This document shows positions 1 through 8,540 of a DNA stretch of 19,386 nucleotides, in pieces. This DNA is from Phycisphaerales bacterium UBA2218 (GTDB taxonomy: Bacteria > Planctomycetota > Phycisphaerae > Sedimentisphaerales > Anaerobacaceae), in assembly GCA_002327785.1 (NCBI GenBank), contig DCUI01000092.1:1-19386 (forward strand), given 5' to 3'. The notes beneath the pieces are model-generated. The model was given only the letters and a program-made list of their open reading frames with translations. It searched no databases and was not told where the DNA came from. A program made the translations under genes and the position numbers. The number at the start of each line of letters is the position of its first letter. Positions within the stretch are counted from its first letter, which is position 1.

Positions 1-124
1 GTACGCAAAAACCGGATGAGCCAAATTTCTTGATAAAATCATGCCAAGAATCCTTGCTGTGCGGAAGTGACTCCTTGTTCTCCCGGATGGCCACGGCCCC
101 ATAGATGTCCCCCAGGGCGGTCAT
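1..124 (-). CDS. Partial hypothetical protein, N-terminus only
   Basis: An open frame starts with ATG at 124-122 and runs off the left edge of the window, giving 41 codons that begin MTALGDIYGAVAIRENKE. Its ATG overlaps the TGA of the upstream zinc-ribbon gene as ATGA, the usual sign of translational coupling, which is the main reason to call it real. The visible part is soluble and mixed in charge, with no signal peptide or membrane segment. I do not recognise the family, and the visible stretch is too short to assign a fold. It probably belongs to the same minus-strand operon as the ThuA-like and zinc-ribbon genes. Confidence 0.55.
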   Translation of the reverse strand, partial: MTALGDIYGAVAIRENKESLPHSKDSWHDFIKKFGSSGFCV

Positions 125-477
125 CCGCCTAAACCGAGCGTTCTGATCTGCTCAATGACTTTCGCATACATATCCGCGATGAGGTACGAGAGACTGAAGG
201 TCAGTCCGATAATGGCAGCCGTAATGAGCAGCTTCGTCGCCATTCGGTAGCGAGGGTTGAGCCAGACCAACGGCAGGGCGAGCGGCCCGAGACACAAGGC
301 GGCCATAACGACAGTAGATGTCGAGAAATACCATTTCGACTTCGGCGCCGTGCAGCGGTCGAGGAACTCGCCACAAAAGCGGCATTTTATCGCTTCGACC
401 TGGATGTGTTCCGCGCAGAACGGGCATTTTTTGCTCTCACGCACTTCACTTTTCTGTTCCAGCAACGCAGTCTCCAC
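121..477 (-). CDS. Small zinc-ribbon membrane protein (UPF0547-like ribbon)
   Basis: This is a 118-residue protein. Residues 18-35 carry two CxxC knuckles (CPFC and CRFC, ten residues apart) in the pattern KKCPFCAEHIQVEAIKCRFC, typical of the short UPF0547 zinc ribbon. Two hydrophobic segments follow, at about residues 53-73 and 83-101, so it is probably an inner-membrane protein with a cytosolic N-terminal ribbon. The start is the GTG at 477, which has GGAGGAG about seven bases upstream. A TTG eight codons earlier would bury that ribosome binding site inside the gene. It lies 90 bp downstream of the ThuA-like gene on the same strand and overlaps the next gene by ATGA. The zinc-binding ribbon is clear from sequence; the role is unknown. 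Confidence 0.75.
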   Translation of the reverse strand: METALLEQKSEVRESKKCPFCAEHIQVEAIKCRFCGEFLDRCTAPKSKWYFSTSTVVMAALCLGPLALPLVWLNPRYRMATKLLITAAIIGLTFSLSYLIADMYAKVIEQIRTLGLGG

Positions 478-567
478 GGCTTGTCTCCTCCCTTCGATCA
501 AGAGGGCGGTTCGTCCATCTATCGACCGTTTGTCGCCGGAGATTAACCAGCGGGGGAGAGGGCGCCG

Positions 568-1518
568 TCATTGGTGGTTCATTCGCTCGATGGTTTCCCG
601 TGTCCGCTCGGCGGTCCAGTCCCGCGGGCGGTCTCCCTCCAGACCGGATTCCATCTCTTCCACTGTCGGTGTCCTCGTAGGCACTCCCTTCGCTGGGACC
701 TCGACTCGTGCGATCCAGCACGCGGCGTTGAGCATCAGCTTGCGGAAATCGTTCTGGGCATAGACCCAGTGGGTGTGGCCGCCGGTGCAGCCGAAGCCTC
801 GCCCGCCTCCCGGTCGCTCGTAGGTCCACGCCACATGCTCGGCCATGCCCATGCGGGCACGGACTGTCGGATTGCCGCTGTGCGGGCCATCCTCTCCCTT
901 GCGTGTGCCGTCGGGCGGCACGGCCGTCAGGATGGGTGTCACGCCCTTCATCTGCTCCCGGAACCGCATGTGGTAATACCATTCGTCATGGATGGTGAAC
1001 GGTCTGACGCCGCGAGTGACTGGGTGCTCGGGCAGCGTCGTGAATTGAGCGAGCCACGACGGGTTGACCGACCAGTGCTGTTTGTAGTACCCACCGATCC
1101 AGTCGAGCAGATATTTGCCATACTCGTCGCCGGGGTCCAGGGCATAGTGCAGGAAGGCGATTCCCACGCCATGGCGGGCGAGATCGTCGAGAGCTATCCA
1201 ATTCGATTCCGGGCCGAGCAGGCTGTTGCCGTCGCAGGCAATCACGATGGCGGCGGCGCCCTCGAAAACCTTGGCGTCTTTCGGCCAGCCGCCCTCGACC
1301 ACCACCGCCTCGATCTGGGGCATGTTTCGATTGAGGATGCCGGCCAGCAGCTTGCAGTCGGCGGTGTAGGCATGGCCACTCCAGCCATGACTCTGATGGC
1401 CCGGAACGAAGGCAACTTTTTTCCTTGCGGGAGTGGTGTCGGCCGGACCCGCTGCGATGGACAGGCACGATAGGGCGATGACGACTGACAACGATAGCCC
1501 GATGAGTCTGTTATTCAT
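568..1518 (-). CDS. Secreted ThuA-like domain protein
   Basis: A 316-residue protein with an N-terminal signal peptide (MNNRLIGLSLSVVIALSCL, then a small-residue cleavage zone). The rest is a ThuA-like domain of the class I glutamine-amidotransferase fold: KKVAFVPGHQSHGWSGH opens the first strand, HPVTRGVRPFTIHDEWYYH sits mid-domain, and TGGHTHWVYAQNDFRKLMLN is near the end. The last 35 residues form a charged tail often seen in planctomycete members. ThuA proteins are linked to disaccharide or glycan metabolism, but the activity of secreted members is largely unproven. The ATG at 1518 is chosen because AAGGAG lies nine bases upstream; the TTG six codons earlier overlaps that site. It is transcribed divergently from the large glycosidase gene, and the zinc-ribbon gene follows it. 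Confidence 0.85.
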   Translation of the reverse strand: MNNRLIGLSLSVVIALSCLSIAAGPADTTPARKKVAFVPGHQSHGWSGHAYTADCKLLAGILNRNMPQIEAVVVEGGWPKDAKVFEGAAAIVIACDGNSLLGPESNWIALDDLARHGVGIAFLHYALDPGDEYGKYLLDWIGGYYKQHWSVNPSWLAQFTTLPEHPVTRGVRPFTIHDEWYYHMRFREQMKGVTPILTAVPPDGTRKGEDGPHSGNPTVRARMGMAEHVAWTYERPGGGRGFGCTGGHTHWVYAQNDFRKLMLNAACWIARVEVPAKGVPTRTPTVEEMESGLEGDRPRDWTAERTRETIERMNHQ

Positions 1519-1610
1519 AGCGATGATCTCCTTCAAATACGTGTGCGCCGAAGAGTATCAGCCGTCGGCCGGCTCTGCAAGTCTTTGTCCATCGTCTTAC
1601 CTGGTCCATC

Positions 1611-1638
1611 TTGATCCGGCAGGCCAAATCGGTAGTAT
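1611..1638 (+). promoter_or_regulatory. Possible promoter for the large glycosidase gene
   Basis: TTGATC (1611-1616) and TAGTAT (1633-1638) are separated by 16 bp, each matching four of six sigma-70 consensus bases. It lies in the 177-bp region between the divergent ThuA-like and glycosidase genes, 57 bp before the ATG at 1696. The match is moderate and could be chance. Confidence 0.3.
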
Positions 1639-1695
1639 GGTGCAGGTCCTCCCGTGGACCCGGATCGATGACCATACAGCGAAAGGGTCGGACAG

Positions 1696-4600
1696 ATGAA
1701 GACTGCTCTGGTATGTACGTTGCTGTTGCTCTCCATTTCCGTAGGGCTTCTCGCGAGCGAGCTTTCTCCCGGTGCTCCCTTCGACATCGCCCCGTTTGGT
1801 TTCCGCACGGCCGATGCCAAGGACGCCGCACACGGGATACGCTGGGCCGAGCCTCGCAAGATCCGCCGCGTGGTCGTTGAGTTTGACGAAGGACAGGTTC
1901 CTTCGGACTTTGCGGAACTCGGGCTTCAGTACTGGCACAGGGTTTGGAACGGCATGGCCGATCCGCTGATCGTCGAGCGGGGAGCCGGCGGCGTTGGCTG
2001 GGACGCCATGGACGATTGGACGAACGGCCGCTGGGTCACGGCCAAGAGCCGGATCGAGAAGGGGCCGGATGGATACGAGTTCACCTTTGCCCCGACCTCT
2101 TCCGATGAGATTGAGAATATCGAAGACCGGGGCGTCTCGTACCGCAAAACACTCGCGATTCGCGTCTGCAACATGGGTGCATCTGTTCCGTCGCGTTTTT
2201 GCGTGTACACGGATTCGGTGTGCAAGCCACTGCGGGTGCGGATGCGATTCGGCCGGCCGGAGGAAATGGCTTTTCGGAAGGATCAGGCGGAAGCGGGGCG
2301 TCTGGAGGTGTTCAATGGCCGGGCGGTTGCCGTTCGAGGGATTGATGGCGTGGCGATCCGTGACCACGAGTGGACCCTGAAACAGTCTTGTGACGGCGTT
2401 GTTGAAGCCGATCTCCTTATGGCTGTCGATCCGGTGGACAGCCGCTACGACCGGACGATCGTCACCGTCCGATCCGGCACAAGGCCGTTCTCCTTCGCGG
2501 CCGACGAAGTGGCCAGGGGTGGCCGCATTCTCGTGGACGACCTGGGTGTCCTCGTGACGGGCGGTGACGACTCCATTTCCTTGGATGCCTATCGCGATGC
2601 CCTCCGGCGCGAGTTCGGCGGCCAGACCGTCTATGATCGTGTCGCGGCTGAAGACGAGCAAACGCTGTCGCGAGCCTGGAACGACATGCCGCTGAAGCGC
2701 CCGCTGTACTTCGTGCACGGCCTGCCGGGCAACCGCAACACGATGCGCCAGCATCCCAACGGCGAGATCGAAGTCACCTCCGTCGGCCGATGGTTCCAGG
2801 TTCAACGAAGTCCTCGCGACACCAAGCGCAAGTTCTGGGACGGCGACCGACTGCGGATTTCCTTCGGTTTCCCCGGCAGCGAGCTTCGCGGCGGCCGCGA
2901 GTTGCTGGAGGGTTACTTGCCCGTGCTGCGGACGTGGTGGCAGGAGGGACCCCTGTACTACGAGCAGAAGACCGTTTTGACGGCTCCCCAGTTGAAGGAT
3001 ATCGCCCTGGATACGCCGACGGTTCTCCTGATGCAGGTCCGCGTGGTCAATACGTCCGACTCGCAGGAGGCCGGAGCCGCCCTGCGATTTGGGACCGACG
3101 CCCAGGGCCGTGAGAAACTTGTGCTCAAGGGCAAACGCGTCCTAACGGCTTCCGGGGCGGGCGAACGATTACGATTCCTGGTGAATGCGCGGGGGCAGGG
3201 GGATCTCGCTCAAGACGGCCGGATTGTGACGTGGACGGCCAGTCTCAAGCCCGGCCAGAGTACAATCCTGCACCTGGTGATTCCCTCCATCACGTTGGCC
3301 ACGGATAACGAGATCGAACCAGTCAGCAAACTCGACTTCGATGCCGAGGTGACGCGCATATGTGCCTTCTGGCGGGAACTGACCACGCAGGGCGCCCAGA
3401 TCACGACCCCCGAGCCGTGGCTCAATGATTTCTACAAGTCCCACTTGCGGCATCTGCTGGTCAACTGCTTCAAGGAACTCGACACGGAGTACCTCCACGC
3501 CCACGTGGGCACGTTCCACTATGGCGTCTACCCGAATGAATCGGTCATGATGATCAGCGACCTCGACCGGCGGGGCTACCACGATCAGGCCCGGCGCAAC
3601 TACGATGCGTTCCTGCACTATCAGGGCACGGTTTCCATGCCGGGCAATTTCAAGAGCGCCGAAGGCCAGTTCTATGGGGCCGGCGGCCACGAGACCGGCG
3701 GTTACAACAAGAGCCATGGCTACGTCATGTGGGGCATGGCCCAGCACTGGTGGTTCACCCGTGACCGCGAGTGGATGGACAAGGCGGCTCCGGGGCTGGT
3801 GAAATCCTGCGAATGGGTCATCCGCGAGCGGCAGACAACGATGGCTGCGAGGCCCGATGGCAGCAGGCCGCTGGAGTACGGCTGGCTGCCCGCCGGTTCG
3901 CTCGAGGACGTCACGGACTACTGGCACTGGTTGGCCACGAATAGTGCGACGGTCTGGGGTTTCCGGGCTTTGGCCGACGCCCTGGCGGATGCCGGCCATC
4001 CCGAGGGCAAACATCTGCAACAAGAGGCCAAGGCATACTACGACGACTTCATGCATGGCATCACGGAATCGCGAATCCTTTGTCCCGTCGTTCGGCTGCG
4101 TGACGGAACCTATGTGCCGAAGATTCCCTCTCGGCTCTACGAGCGAGGCCGGGCTCACGGCTGGCTTCGCGAGACGCTCGAAGGCCCTTTGTTCCTGCCT
4201 GCCTACGGCCTGCTGGCCCCCGATGCGCCGGAGACAAAGTGGGTGCTCAAGGACTACGAGGACAATCTTTACATCTCCGACCGCTACGGCTACTCGATCC
4301 CGGCCTACGACGCCTTTTGGTTTTCTCGCGGCGGGTTCTCCATGCAGGCCAACCTGCTCGACGGGCCGCTCCCCTATCTGTGGCGCGACGACGTCAAGCA
4401 CTACATCCGGGCCTATTTCAACGGGTTCGCCTCCGCGTTCTACCCCGAGATCCGGCTCTGCAACGAGCACTCGCTGCCTGAGTTGGGCTACCCGCGAGGG
4501 GACCACTTCAAGACCTCCGACGAGGCACAGTCCACCTACTGGCTAAGGCTGATGTTCGTGAATGAGCGGGGAAGAGACCTCTATCTCGGCCAGGCGATTC

Positions 4601-4902
4601 CTCGGTACTGGCTGGCGAACGGCAACAGGATCGGCATTGAGCGAGCCGCGTCGCATTTCGGCCCACTGTCCATCCAGTGGGAATCTCGCGTAGCCGAGGG
4701 GATTGTCAAGGTTACCCTCAGTCCGCCCCCCCGCAACCGACCTGAGACGATCTACCTTCGCATCCGCCATCCGCAGGGCAAACTACTCCAGAGCGTGCTC
4801 CTGAACGGCAAAACCTACGACAAGATCGACCGCGAGAAGGAGTGGATCGTTCTGCCGGGGACTGTCGCGGGGCGCCAGGAGATCGTCGCACATTACCAGT
4901 AG
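1696..4902 (+). CDS. Large secreted protein, (alpha/alpha)6 six-hairpin glycosidase-like
   Basis: A 1068-residue protein with a clear signal peptide (MKTALVCTLLLLSISVGLLA). The first ~560 residues look beta-rich, with two or more jelly-roll or supersandwich-like regions. Residues from about 560 to 960 have the look of an (alpha/alpha)6 toroid: HYGVYPNESVMMISDLDRRG around residues 610-627, KSHGYVMWGMAQHWWFTRDR further on, then DYWHWLATNSATVWGFRALA. A short beta domain ends the protein. E615, D622 and D624 are acidic residues in the segment where six-hairpin enzymes often place active-site acids; this is an inference. The family number is not recognisable by eye. A ribosome site (AAGGG, eight bases upstream) supports the start. 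It probably trims glycans outside the cytoplasm. It could also be a non-catalytic relative. Confidence 0.75.
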   Translation: MKTALVCTLLLLSISVGLLASELSPGAPFDIAPFGFRTADAKDAAHGIRWAEPRKIRRVVVEFDEGQVPSDFAELGLQYWHRVWNGMADPLIVERGAGGVGWDAMDDWTNGRWVTAKSRIEKGPDGYEFTFAPTSSDEIENIEDRGVSYRKTLAIRVCNMGASVPSRFCVYTDSVCKPLRVRMRFGRPEEMAFRKDQAEAGRLEVFNGRAVAVRGIDGVAIRDHEWTLKQSCDGVVEADLLMAVDPVDSRYDRTIVTVRSGTRPFSFAADEVARGGRILVDDLGVLVTGGDDSISLDAYRDALRREFGGQTVYDRVAAEDEQTLSRAWNDMPLKRPLYFVHGLPGNRNTMRQHPNGEIEVTSVGRWFQVQRSPRDTKRKFWDGDRLRISFGFPGSELRGGRELLEGYLPVLRTWWQEGPLYYEQKTVLTAPQLKDIALDTPTVLLMQVRVVNTSDSQEAGAALRFGTDAQGREKLVLKGKRVLTASGAGERLRFLVNARGQGDLAQDGRIVTWTASLKPGQSTILHLVIPSITLATDNEIEPVSKLDFDAEVTRICAFWRELTTQGAQITTPEPWLNDFYKSHLRHLLVNCFKELDTEYLHAHVGTFHYGVYPNESVMMISDLDRRGYHDQARRNYDAFLHYQGTVSMPGNFKSAEGQFYGAGGHETGGYNKSHGYVMWGMAQHWWFTRDREWMDKAAPGLVKSCEWVIRERQTTMAARPDGSRPLEYGWLPAGSLEDVTDYWHWLATNSATVWGFRALADALADAGHPEGKHLQQEAKAYYDDFMHGITESRILCPVVRLRDGTYVPKIPSRLYERGRAHGWLRETLEGPLFLPAYGLLAPDAPETKWVLKDYEDNLYISDRYGYSIPAYDAFWFSRGGFSMQANLLDGPLPYLWRDDVKHYIRAYFNGFASAFYPEIRLCNEHSLPELGYPRGDHFKTSDEAQSTYWLRLMFVNERGRDLYLGQAIPRYWLANGNRIGIERAASHFGPLSIQWESRVAEGIVKVTLSPPPRNRPETIYLRIRHPQGKLLQSVLLNGKTYDKIDREKEWIVLPGTVAGRQEIVAHYQ

Positions 4903-5005
4903 ATAGGCAGTTGCTCGCTGTCGGATGCCGACGATCGGAGGGTCCCATCGGCTGGTGTCATCACCGTCTCTCTGACGGGGCTACCCGGAGAGGCGTCAGC
5001 GGCAG

Positions 5006-5022
5006 GGTGTGCTGTGCACACC
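5006..5022. repeat. Short perfect inverted repeat
   Basis: GGTGTGC-TGT-GCACACC: seven-base perfect arms with a three-base spacer, in the gap between the glycosidase stop (4902) and the padR promoter. No T-run follows directly, so it is a weak terminator candidate. It could equally be a protein-binding site. Confidence 0.4.
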
Positions 5023-5073
5023 GATTGTCCCCGATCAAAGAATAATTCTGTCGATCCCGCCAGTTTTTTTTGG

Positions 5074-5102
5074 TTGACATCGCATAGTATGTATAGCATA
5101 AT
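5074..5102 (+). promoter_or_regulatory. Strong sigma-70-type promoter for the padR operon
   Basis: A perfect -35 box TTGACA (5074-5079) and a near-perfect -10 box CATAAT (5097-5102) are separated by exactly 17 bp. Transcription would begin near 5109, about 40 bp before the padR ATG. This is the best promoter match in the window. Confidence 0.75.
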
Positions 5103-5103
5103 A
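5085..5103. promoter_or_regulatory. Candidate PadR operator overlapping the -10 box
   Basis: TAGTATG-TATAG-CATAATA is an inverted repeat with one mismatched position per seven-base arm. It covers the end of the spacer and the whole -10 box of the padR promoter. PadR repressors typically bind AT-rich dyads in their own promoters, so autoregulation is likely; this is inference from position and symmetry. Confidence 0.5.
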
Positions 5104-5136
5104 AGGCAAACACAACATGGTTCGGTATGAGAAGCC

Positions 5137-5142
5137 AGGAGG
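5137..5142 (+). promoter_or_regulatory. Ribosome binding site that sets the padR start
   Basis: A perfect AGGAGG lies five bases before the ATG at 5148. It excludes the ATG at 5127, which is upstream of it. Confidence 0.8.
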
Positions 5143-5147
5143 TCGAT

Positions 5148-5492
5148 ATGAAGTTCGAGAGCCAGTTGCTCAAGGGGGTGGCCCCAGTGGTGGTCTTGCA
5201 GATCCTGTCGCGAGGGCCGATGTACGGCTATGAGCTCAGCCAGGCGATCGAGCAGCGAAGCGGCGATATCCTCACGCTCGGCAAGGGCACGCTGTACCCC
5301 TTGCTGTACAACCTGGAGGCCAAGAAGCTCGTCCATGCCAAGTGGGAGACGACTGATTCCGGCCGAAACCGCCGCTACTACTCGATCACCGGCAAAGGTG
5401 AGACCGAGCTCGCCAGCCAGAAGGCCCAGCTTCAGGGCTTGGCGAAAGGTCTCGACCTGCTCTTCGGCGGCGCCCTGAAGGCCGCCCTGTGA
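5148..5492 (+). CDS. PadR-family transcriptional regulator
   Basis: A 114-residue winged-helix protein with the canonical PadR pattern: GPMYGYELSQAIEQRS in the first helices, GTLYPLLYNLEAKKLV for the recognition helix, then DSGRNRRYYSITGKGE in the wing. Short members of this group act as homodimeric repressors, often of a neighbouring membrane protein gene. The next gene starts 29 bp after its stop and encodes a protein with a HAAS-like prefix, a partnership seen widely in bacteria, so the two are almost certainly co-transcribed from the promoter at 5074-5102. The effector is unknown. Confidence 0.92.
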   Translation: MKFESQLLKGVAPVVVLQILSRGPMYGYELSQAIEQRSGDILTLGKGTLYPLLYNLEAKKLVHAKWETTDSGRNRRYYSITGKGETELASQKAQLQGLAKGLDLLFGGALKAAL

Positions 5493-5520
5493 ACCAATGC
5501 ATTTTTCGGAGGCCCGTGCC

Positions 5521-7197
5521 ATGCAAGATCGGCCCAATGAAAGCCGCGAGAATCAACTGCCTCCCTGTGTCGTCGAATTCACCCGTCGGGTGACGAAGAA
5601 AATGCGGTATCGCCGCAAGGTCCGACAGGATGTGCAGGCGGAACTGACGACGCACTTCGAGGATGAGCTGCGAGACTCCCAGGACCCGCAGGAAAGAGAG
5701 CAGAAGGCACGAAAGCTGATCGAGGAATTCGGCGACGCCGGGCTGCTGGCTGTTTTGTGCCGCCGGGCGAAGAAGCGGTGTCGGCCCCTGTGGCGGAAGG
5801 CCCTCGTCCGCAGCGTGCAGGCGATGGGAATCCTTGTGTTGTACGGCGTGTTGTGCTCGCTGCGGCTCTTTGTCGGAGCACCGTCGTTGAAAGTGAACTA
5901 TCTCGCCTGGCTGAGCGATCGCACACGGGCGGGCCGCGAGGAGATGCTCAACGCAAAACCCTACTTCGACAAGGCCGCTGCATTGGTGAAAGACCAGGAA
6001 CTCATCCAAAAGGCTCTCGACATCGCTGTGATGCGGCCGGGTGACATGAATGAGCCGCAGCGGAAGATTCTAGCCGATCTGGCGGAACAGAGCGCAGAGG
6101 CGTTCGAGATTTTGCGGCAGGGTGTGACAAAACCCTACTACTGGGTCCAATATGAAGCCGTTGCCCATGAGCCTCGTGTGGGCGGTGTTGCCGAATCGTC
6201 GTCCATGAGGCTGAAAGGCTTCCCGGATGTGATCTTGGCGTTTAACCATGCCATGGTGGCCCAGGGTCCCGGCTACAAAAGGCTGGCGCAGGCCTTTCGC
6301 GCCTCCATTTCCTGGAGAGCCTATCAGGGAGATGTGAGTGGTGCGCTGGACGACTGTCTGGTCTTGATGGACTTTGGGATGCATTTGGAGGGCAGGGGCG
6401 CGGAAATCGAGCAGTTGGTGGGCACAGCGATCGAGGCGCTGGGCAACCGCGCTGTATTCGAGTTGCTGGACTGCTATGACGTTGCGGGGCCGGATCTGGA
6501 CCGCATTCAGGGCCGGCTCGCGCATCTCTACGCCCGGCATGAGTCCATCATCGATGTCACGGCAAATCGAGCCGTGTGGCTTGCGATGGTCCAGCAAGCG
6601 TTCACCGACGACAGGGCCGGCAACGGTCGCGTTCTGAAAGAGGGGCTGCCGTTGGCGGCTCGTGATTGGAGGGACGGCGTGACCTCGCTGCTTCTGTTCG
6701 GTTATCCGGACAGGAAGGAGATGATCTCGCTGATGGACGCATTCGCGAACGAGTATCAACTCCTCCTCGATACGCAGCCGAGCGACCCGCAGCACGAGGA
6801 ACGAAAGGCTCGATGGCTGGGTCTGGCCGGAGAGAGTTTCTTTCTCAGGACATTAGCCCCGGCCCTGGATCGCATCACCGCTCTGGCCTGGCGCATCCAG
6901 GCGGGCCGGCGGGCCTTGTTGACCACACTGGCGGTATTCCGCTATGCAAGGGATAAGGGCGTCTATCCACCGACGCTCGATACGCTGGTCGCGGAGGGAT
7001 ATGTGAAGGAGCTTCCCATCGATCCCTACAGCGGTGGGGCATTTGTCTACCGGCAGACGCCGGGGGGTTTCGTGCTCTACAGTTGGGGTGACAACCTCAC
7101 CGATGACGGTGGCCGGCAAGGCACCAGTTATGACGGTGAACCCCGGCTGTGGATGGATAACGGCGACTGGGTCTTCTGCCCGGTCATTCGGGAGTGA
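5521..7197 (+). CDS. PadR-associated membrane protein, HAAS-like prefix plus large exported domain
   Basis: A 558-residue protein. Residues 15-80 are a helical, charged segment (TRRVTKKMRYRRKVRQDVQA and a following EEFGDAG-type turn) resembling the HAAS domain found in membrane proteins encoded beside PadR regulators. One membrane segment lies at about residues 96-119, and the rest, about 430 residues, should be outside the cytoplasm. The middle is mainly helical and unrecognised. The C-terminal ~90 residues (YPPTLDTLVAEGYVKELPID, then GGFVLYSWGDNLTDDGG) resemble the C-terminal sheet of type II secretion pseudopilins. The start at 5521 has CGGAGG eight bases upstream; the ATG at 5497 has no such site. 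The function is unknown; a sensing or envelope role under PadR control is inference. Confidence 0.75.
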   Translation: MQDRPNESRENQLPPCVVEFTRRVTKKMRYRRKVRQDVQAELTTHFEDELRDSQDPQEREQKARKLIEEFGDAGLLAVLCRRAKKRCRPLWRKALVRSVQAMGILVLYGVLCSLRLFVGAPSLKVNYLAWLSDRTRAGREEMLNAKPYFDKAAALVKDQELIQKALDIAVMRPGDMNEPQRKILADLAEQSAEAFEILRQGVTKPYYWVQYEAVAHEPRVGGVAESSSMRLKGFPDVILAFNHAMVAQGPGYKRLAQAFRASISWRAYQGDVSGALDDCLVLMDFGMHLEGRGAEIEQLVGTAIEALGNRAVFELLDCYDVAGPDLDRIQGRLAHLYARHESIIDVTANRAVWLAMVQQAFTDDRAGNGRVLKEGLPLAARDWRDGVTSLLLFGYPDRKEMISLMDAFANEYQLLLDTQPSDPQHEERKARWLGLAGESFFLRTLAPALDRITALAWRIQAGRRALLTTLAVFRYARDKGVYPPTLDTLVAEGYVKELPIDPYSGGAFVYRQTPGGFVLYSWGDNLTDDGGRQGTSYDGEPRLWMDNGDWVFCPVIRE

Positions 7198-7221
7198 ACC
7201 GAAATCGATTCCCTCATGCAG

Positions 7222-8439
7222 TCACACTCCGGTGCGCGGAGTATGTTCGGATCCGGGCACGTTGGGGCATCGTATGCCGTATTTCTTCCGATACTGGGAT
7301 GGAGTCAGGCCGGTTTGCTGGCGAAAATACCGGGAGATATTTCGGACTTCATCGTATTGAAAGAACCTTGCGATCTCGCGAATGGACAGATTCGTGCTGA
7401 TAAGCATGTAGGCCATTTGATCGACGCGAGTACGTTTGACCTCGTCATGAACAGAGTGTCCAAGAATGTGGTGGAAACGCTGCTGTAGCGCCCGGCGGGA
7501 CAAGCCGACGCGGTCTGCGACGTCATCGACTTGGATGAGTTCTCTCGGATGCTCACGAATGAACCGCAAAGCGGCGGCGACCTCGCGGTCTTCCATGGCC
7601 AGGATGCTGGAGGAGGCACGCTCCACGATGGACAAGGGGGAAACGACGATTTGGTTTTGCGGCTGGCAGTTGGCCTGATCCATCATGAGTTGTCCCAACA
7701 GCGATGCTGCATTGTACCCTGCCGCTTCCGCGTTCAGTGTGATGCTGGAAAGCTTGGGATATGTTGTTTCGCAGATGAACTCGTCGTTGTCGACGCCCAG
7801 GATCGCGATGTCATTTGGCACTTTCAGTTCTGGGGTTTCGCACGCGGCCAGAACCTGTCTGCCCCGATCATCGTTGCAGGCCAGAAGGGCGGTTGGTCTC
7901 GGCAATGACCGCAGCCAGTGGACCAGAGGGGACCATTCGTTCTCCTCGGTCCACGGCTTCTTCCTCCTCATGGGTGGCCTATACACGTGCATCTTGCCAC
8001 CGGCCTCCGTGACCTTTCGACAGAAGCTCTTCCCTCGCTGCTTGGACCAGTACATTTCTTCGAATCCGCAGTAGGCAAAGCAGCGAAATCCACGGCCCAG
8101 GAAATAATCCGCCGCCATTCGGCCGATAGCATCGTTGTCAGTCACCACCACATGGGGAGCTACCTTGGCCCTCTTCATGCTGCTGATGACCATAGGAACC
8201 CCTAAATGGGCAATATGCTTGATGAGCCCGAGATCTGCCACGTGTGCGATGACGCCATTGGCACTCAGTTTCCTGATCCATTCGACAGTCTGTGGTTTGT
8301 GAGTGTGGTAGAACTCGGGTTCCGTATGGAATCGCCAGGAGCCATGAATGCGTGCATACTGCATGACGCCCTGGAATAGCGCCCTTCCGTAGGCTCTTGA
8401 CTTCTCCAGCAGCAAGATGACTTCGTATGATCTGAACAC
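7222..8439 (-). CDS. XylR-type AraC-family transcriptional regulator
   Basis: A 405-residue regulator. Residues ~4-280 form a periplasmic-binding-protein-like (LacI-type) sugar sensor: RAYGRALFQGVMQYARIHG near the start, VVTDNDAIGRMAADYFLGRG mid-domain, and AILGVDNDEFICETTYPKLS towards its end. The last ~100 residues are a two-helix-turn-helix AraC domain with VDDVADRVGLSRRALQQRFH and LSIREIARFFQYDEVRNISR. The size and order match E. coli XylR (392 residues), but the sensed sugar cannot be inferred. The GTG start has GGAGG eight bases upstream. It converges with the HAAS-type gene (24 bp apart) and diverges from the LamG gene at 8851, a probable target along with its own promoter. Confidence 0.9.
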   Translation of the reverse strand: MFRSYEVILLLEKSRAYGRALFQGVMQYARIHGSWRFHTEPEFYHTHKPQTVEWIRKLSANGVIAHVADLGLIKHIAHLGVPMVISSMKRAKVAPHVVVTDNDAIGRMAADYFLGRGFRCFAYCGFEEMYWSKQRGKSFCRKVTEAGGKMHVYRPPMRRKKPWTEENEWSPLVHWLRSLPRPTALLACNDDRGRQVLAACETPELKVPNDIAILGVDNDEFICETTYPKLSSITLNAEAAGYNAASLLGQLMMDQANCQPQNQIVVSPLSIVERASSSILAMEDREVAAALRFIREHPRELIQVDDVADRVGLSRRALQQRFHHILGHSVHDEVKRTRVDQMAYMLISTNLSIREIARFFQYDEVRNISRYFRQQTGLTPSQYRKKYGIRCPNVPGSEHTPRTGV

Positions 8440-8540
8440 GAGGTGAACCTCCGCACTCTCTATGAGACGCCATGCACTTCACGACGAACAAAGCAAGAAG
8501 CGAATTGCGACCGCAGACGCCGCACTGGTACTCAGAGGCG

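Noticed and set aside
1597..2805. Antisense open frame (402 codons) at the start of the glycosidase gene
   Set aside because: A codon-bias shadow crossing the divergent promoter region, without recognisable motifs.
3169..4506. Long antisense open frame (445 codons) within the large glycosidase gene
   Set aside because: High GC content makes long antisense frames common; the translation is Val/Arg/Gly-rich with no domain, and the sense strand has a signal peptide and conserved-looking motifs.
5064..5071. Run of eight T as a terminator for the glycosidase gene
   Set aside because: No stable hairpin directly precedes it; the inverted repeat at 5006-5022 is over 40 bp away, and the run lies just before the padR -35 box.
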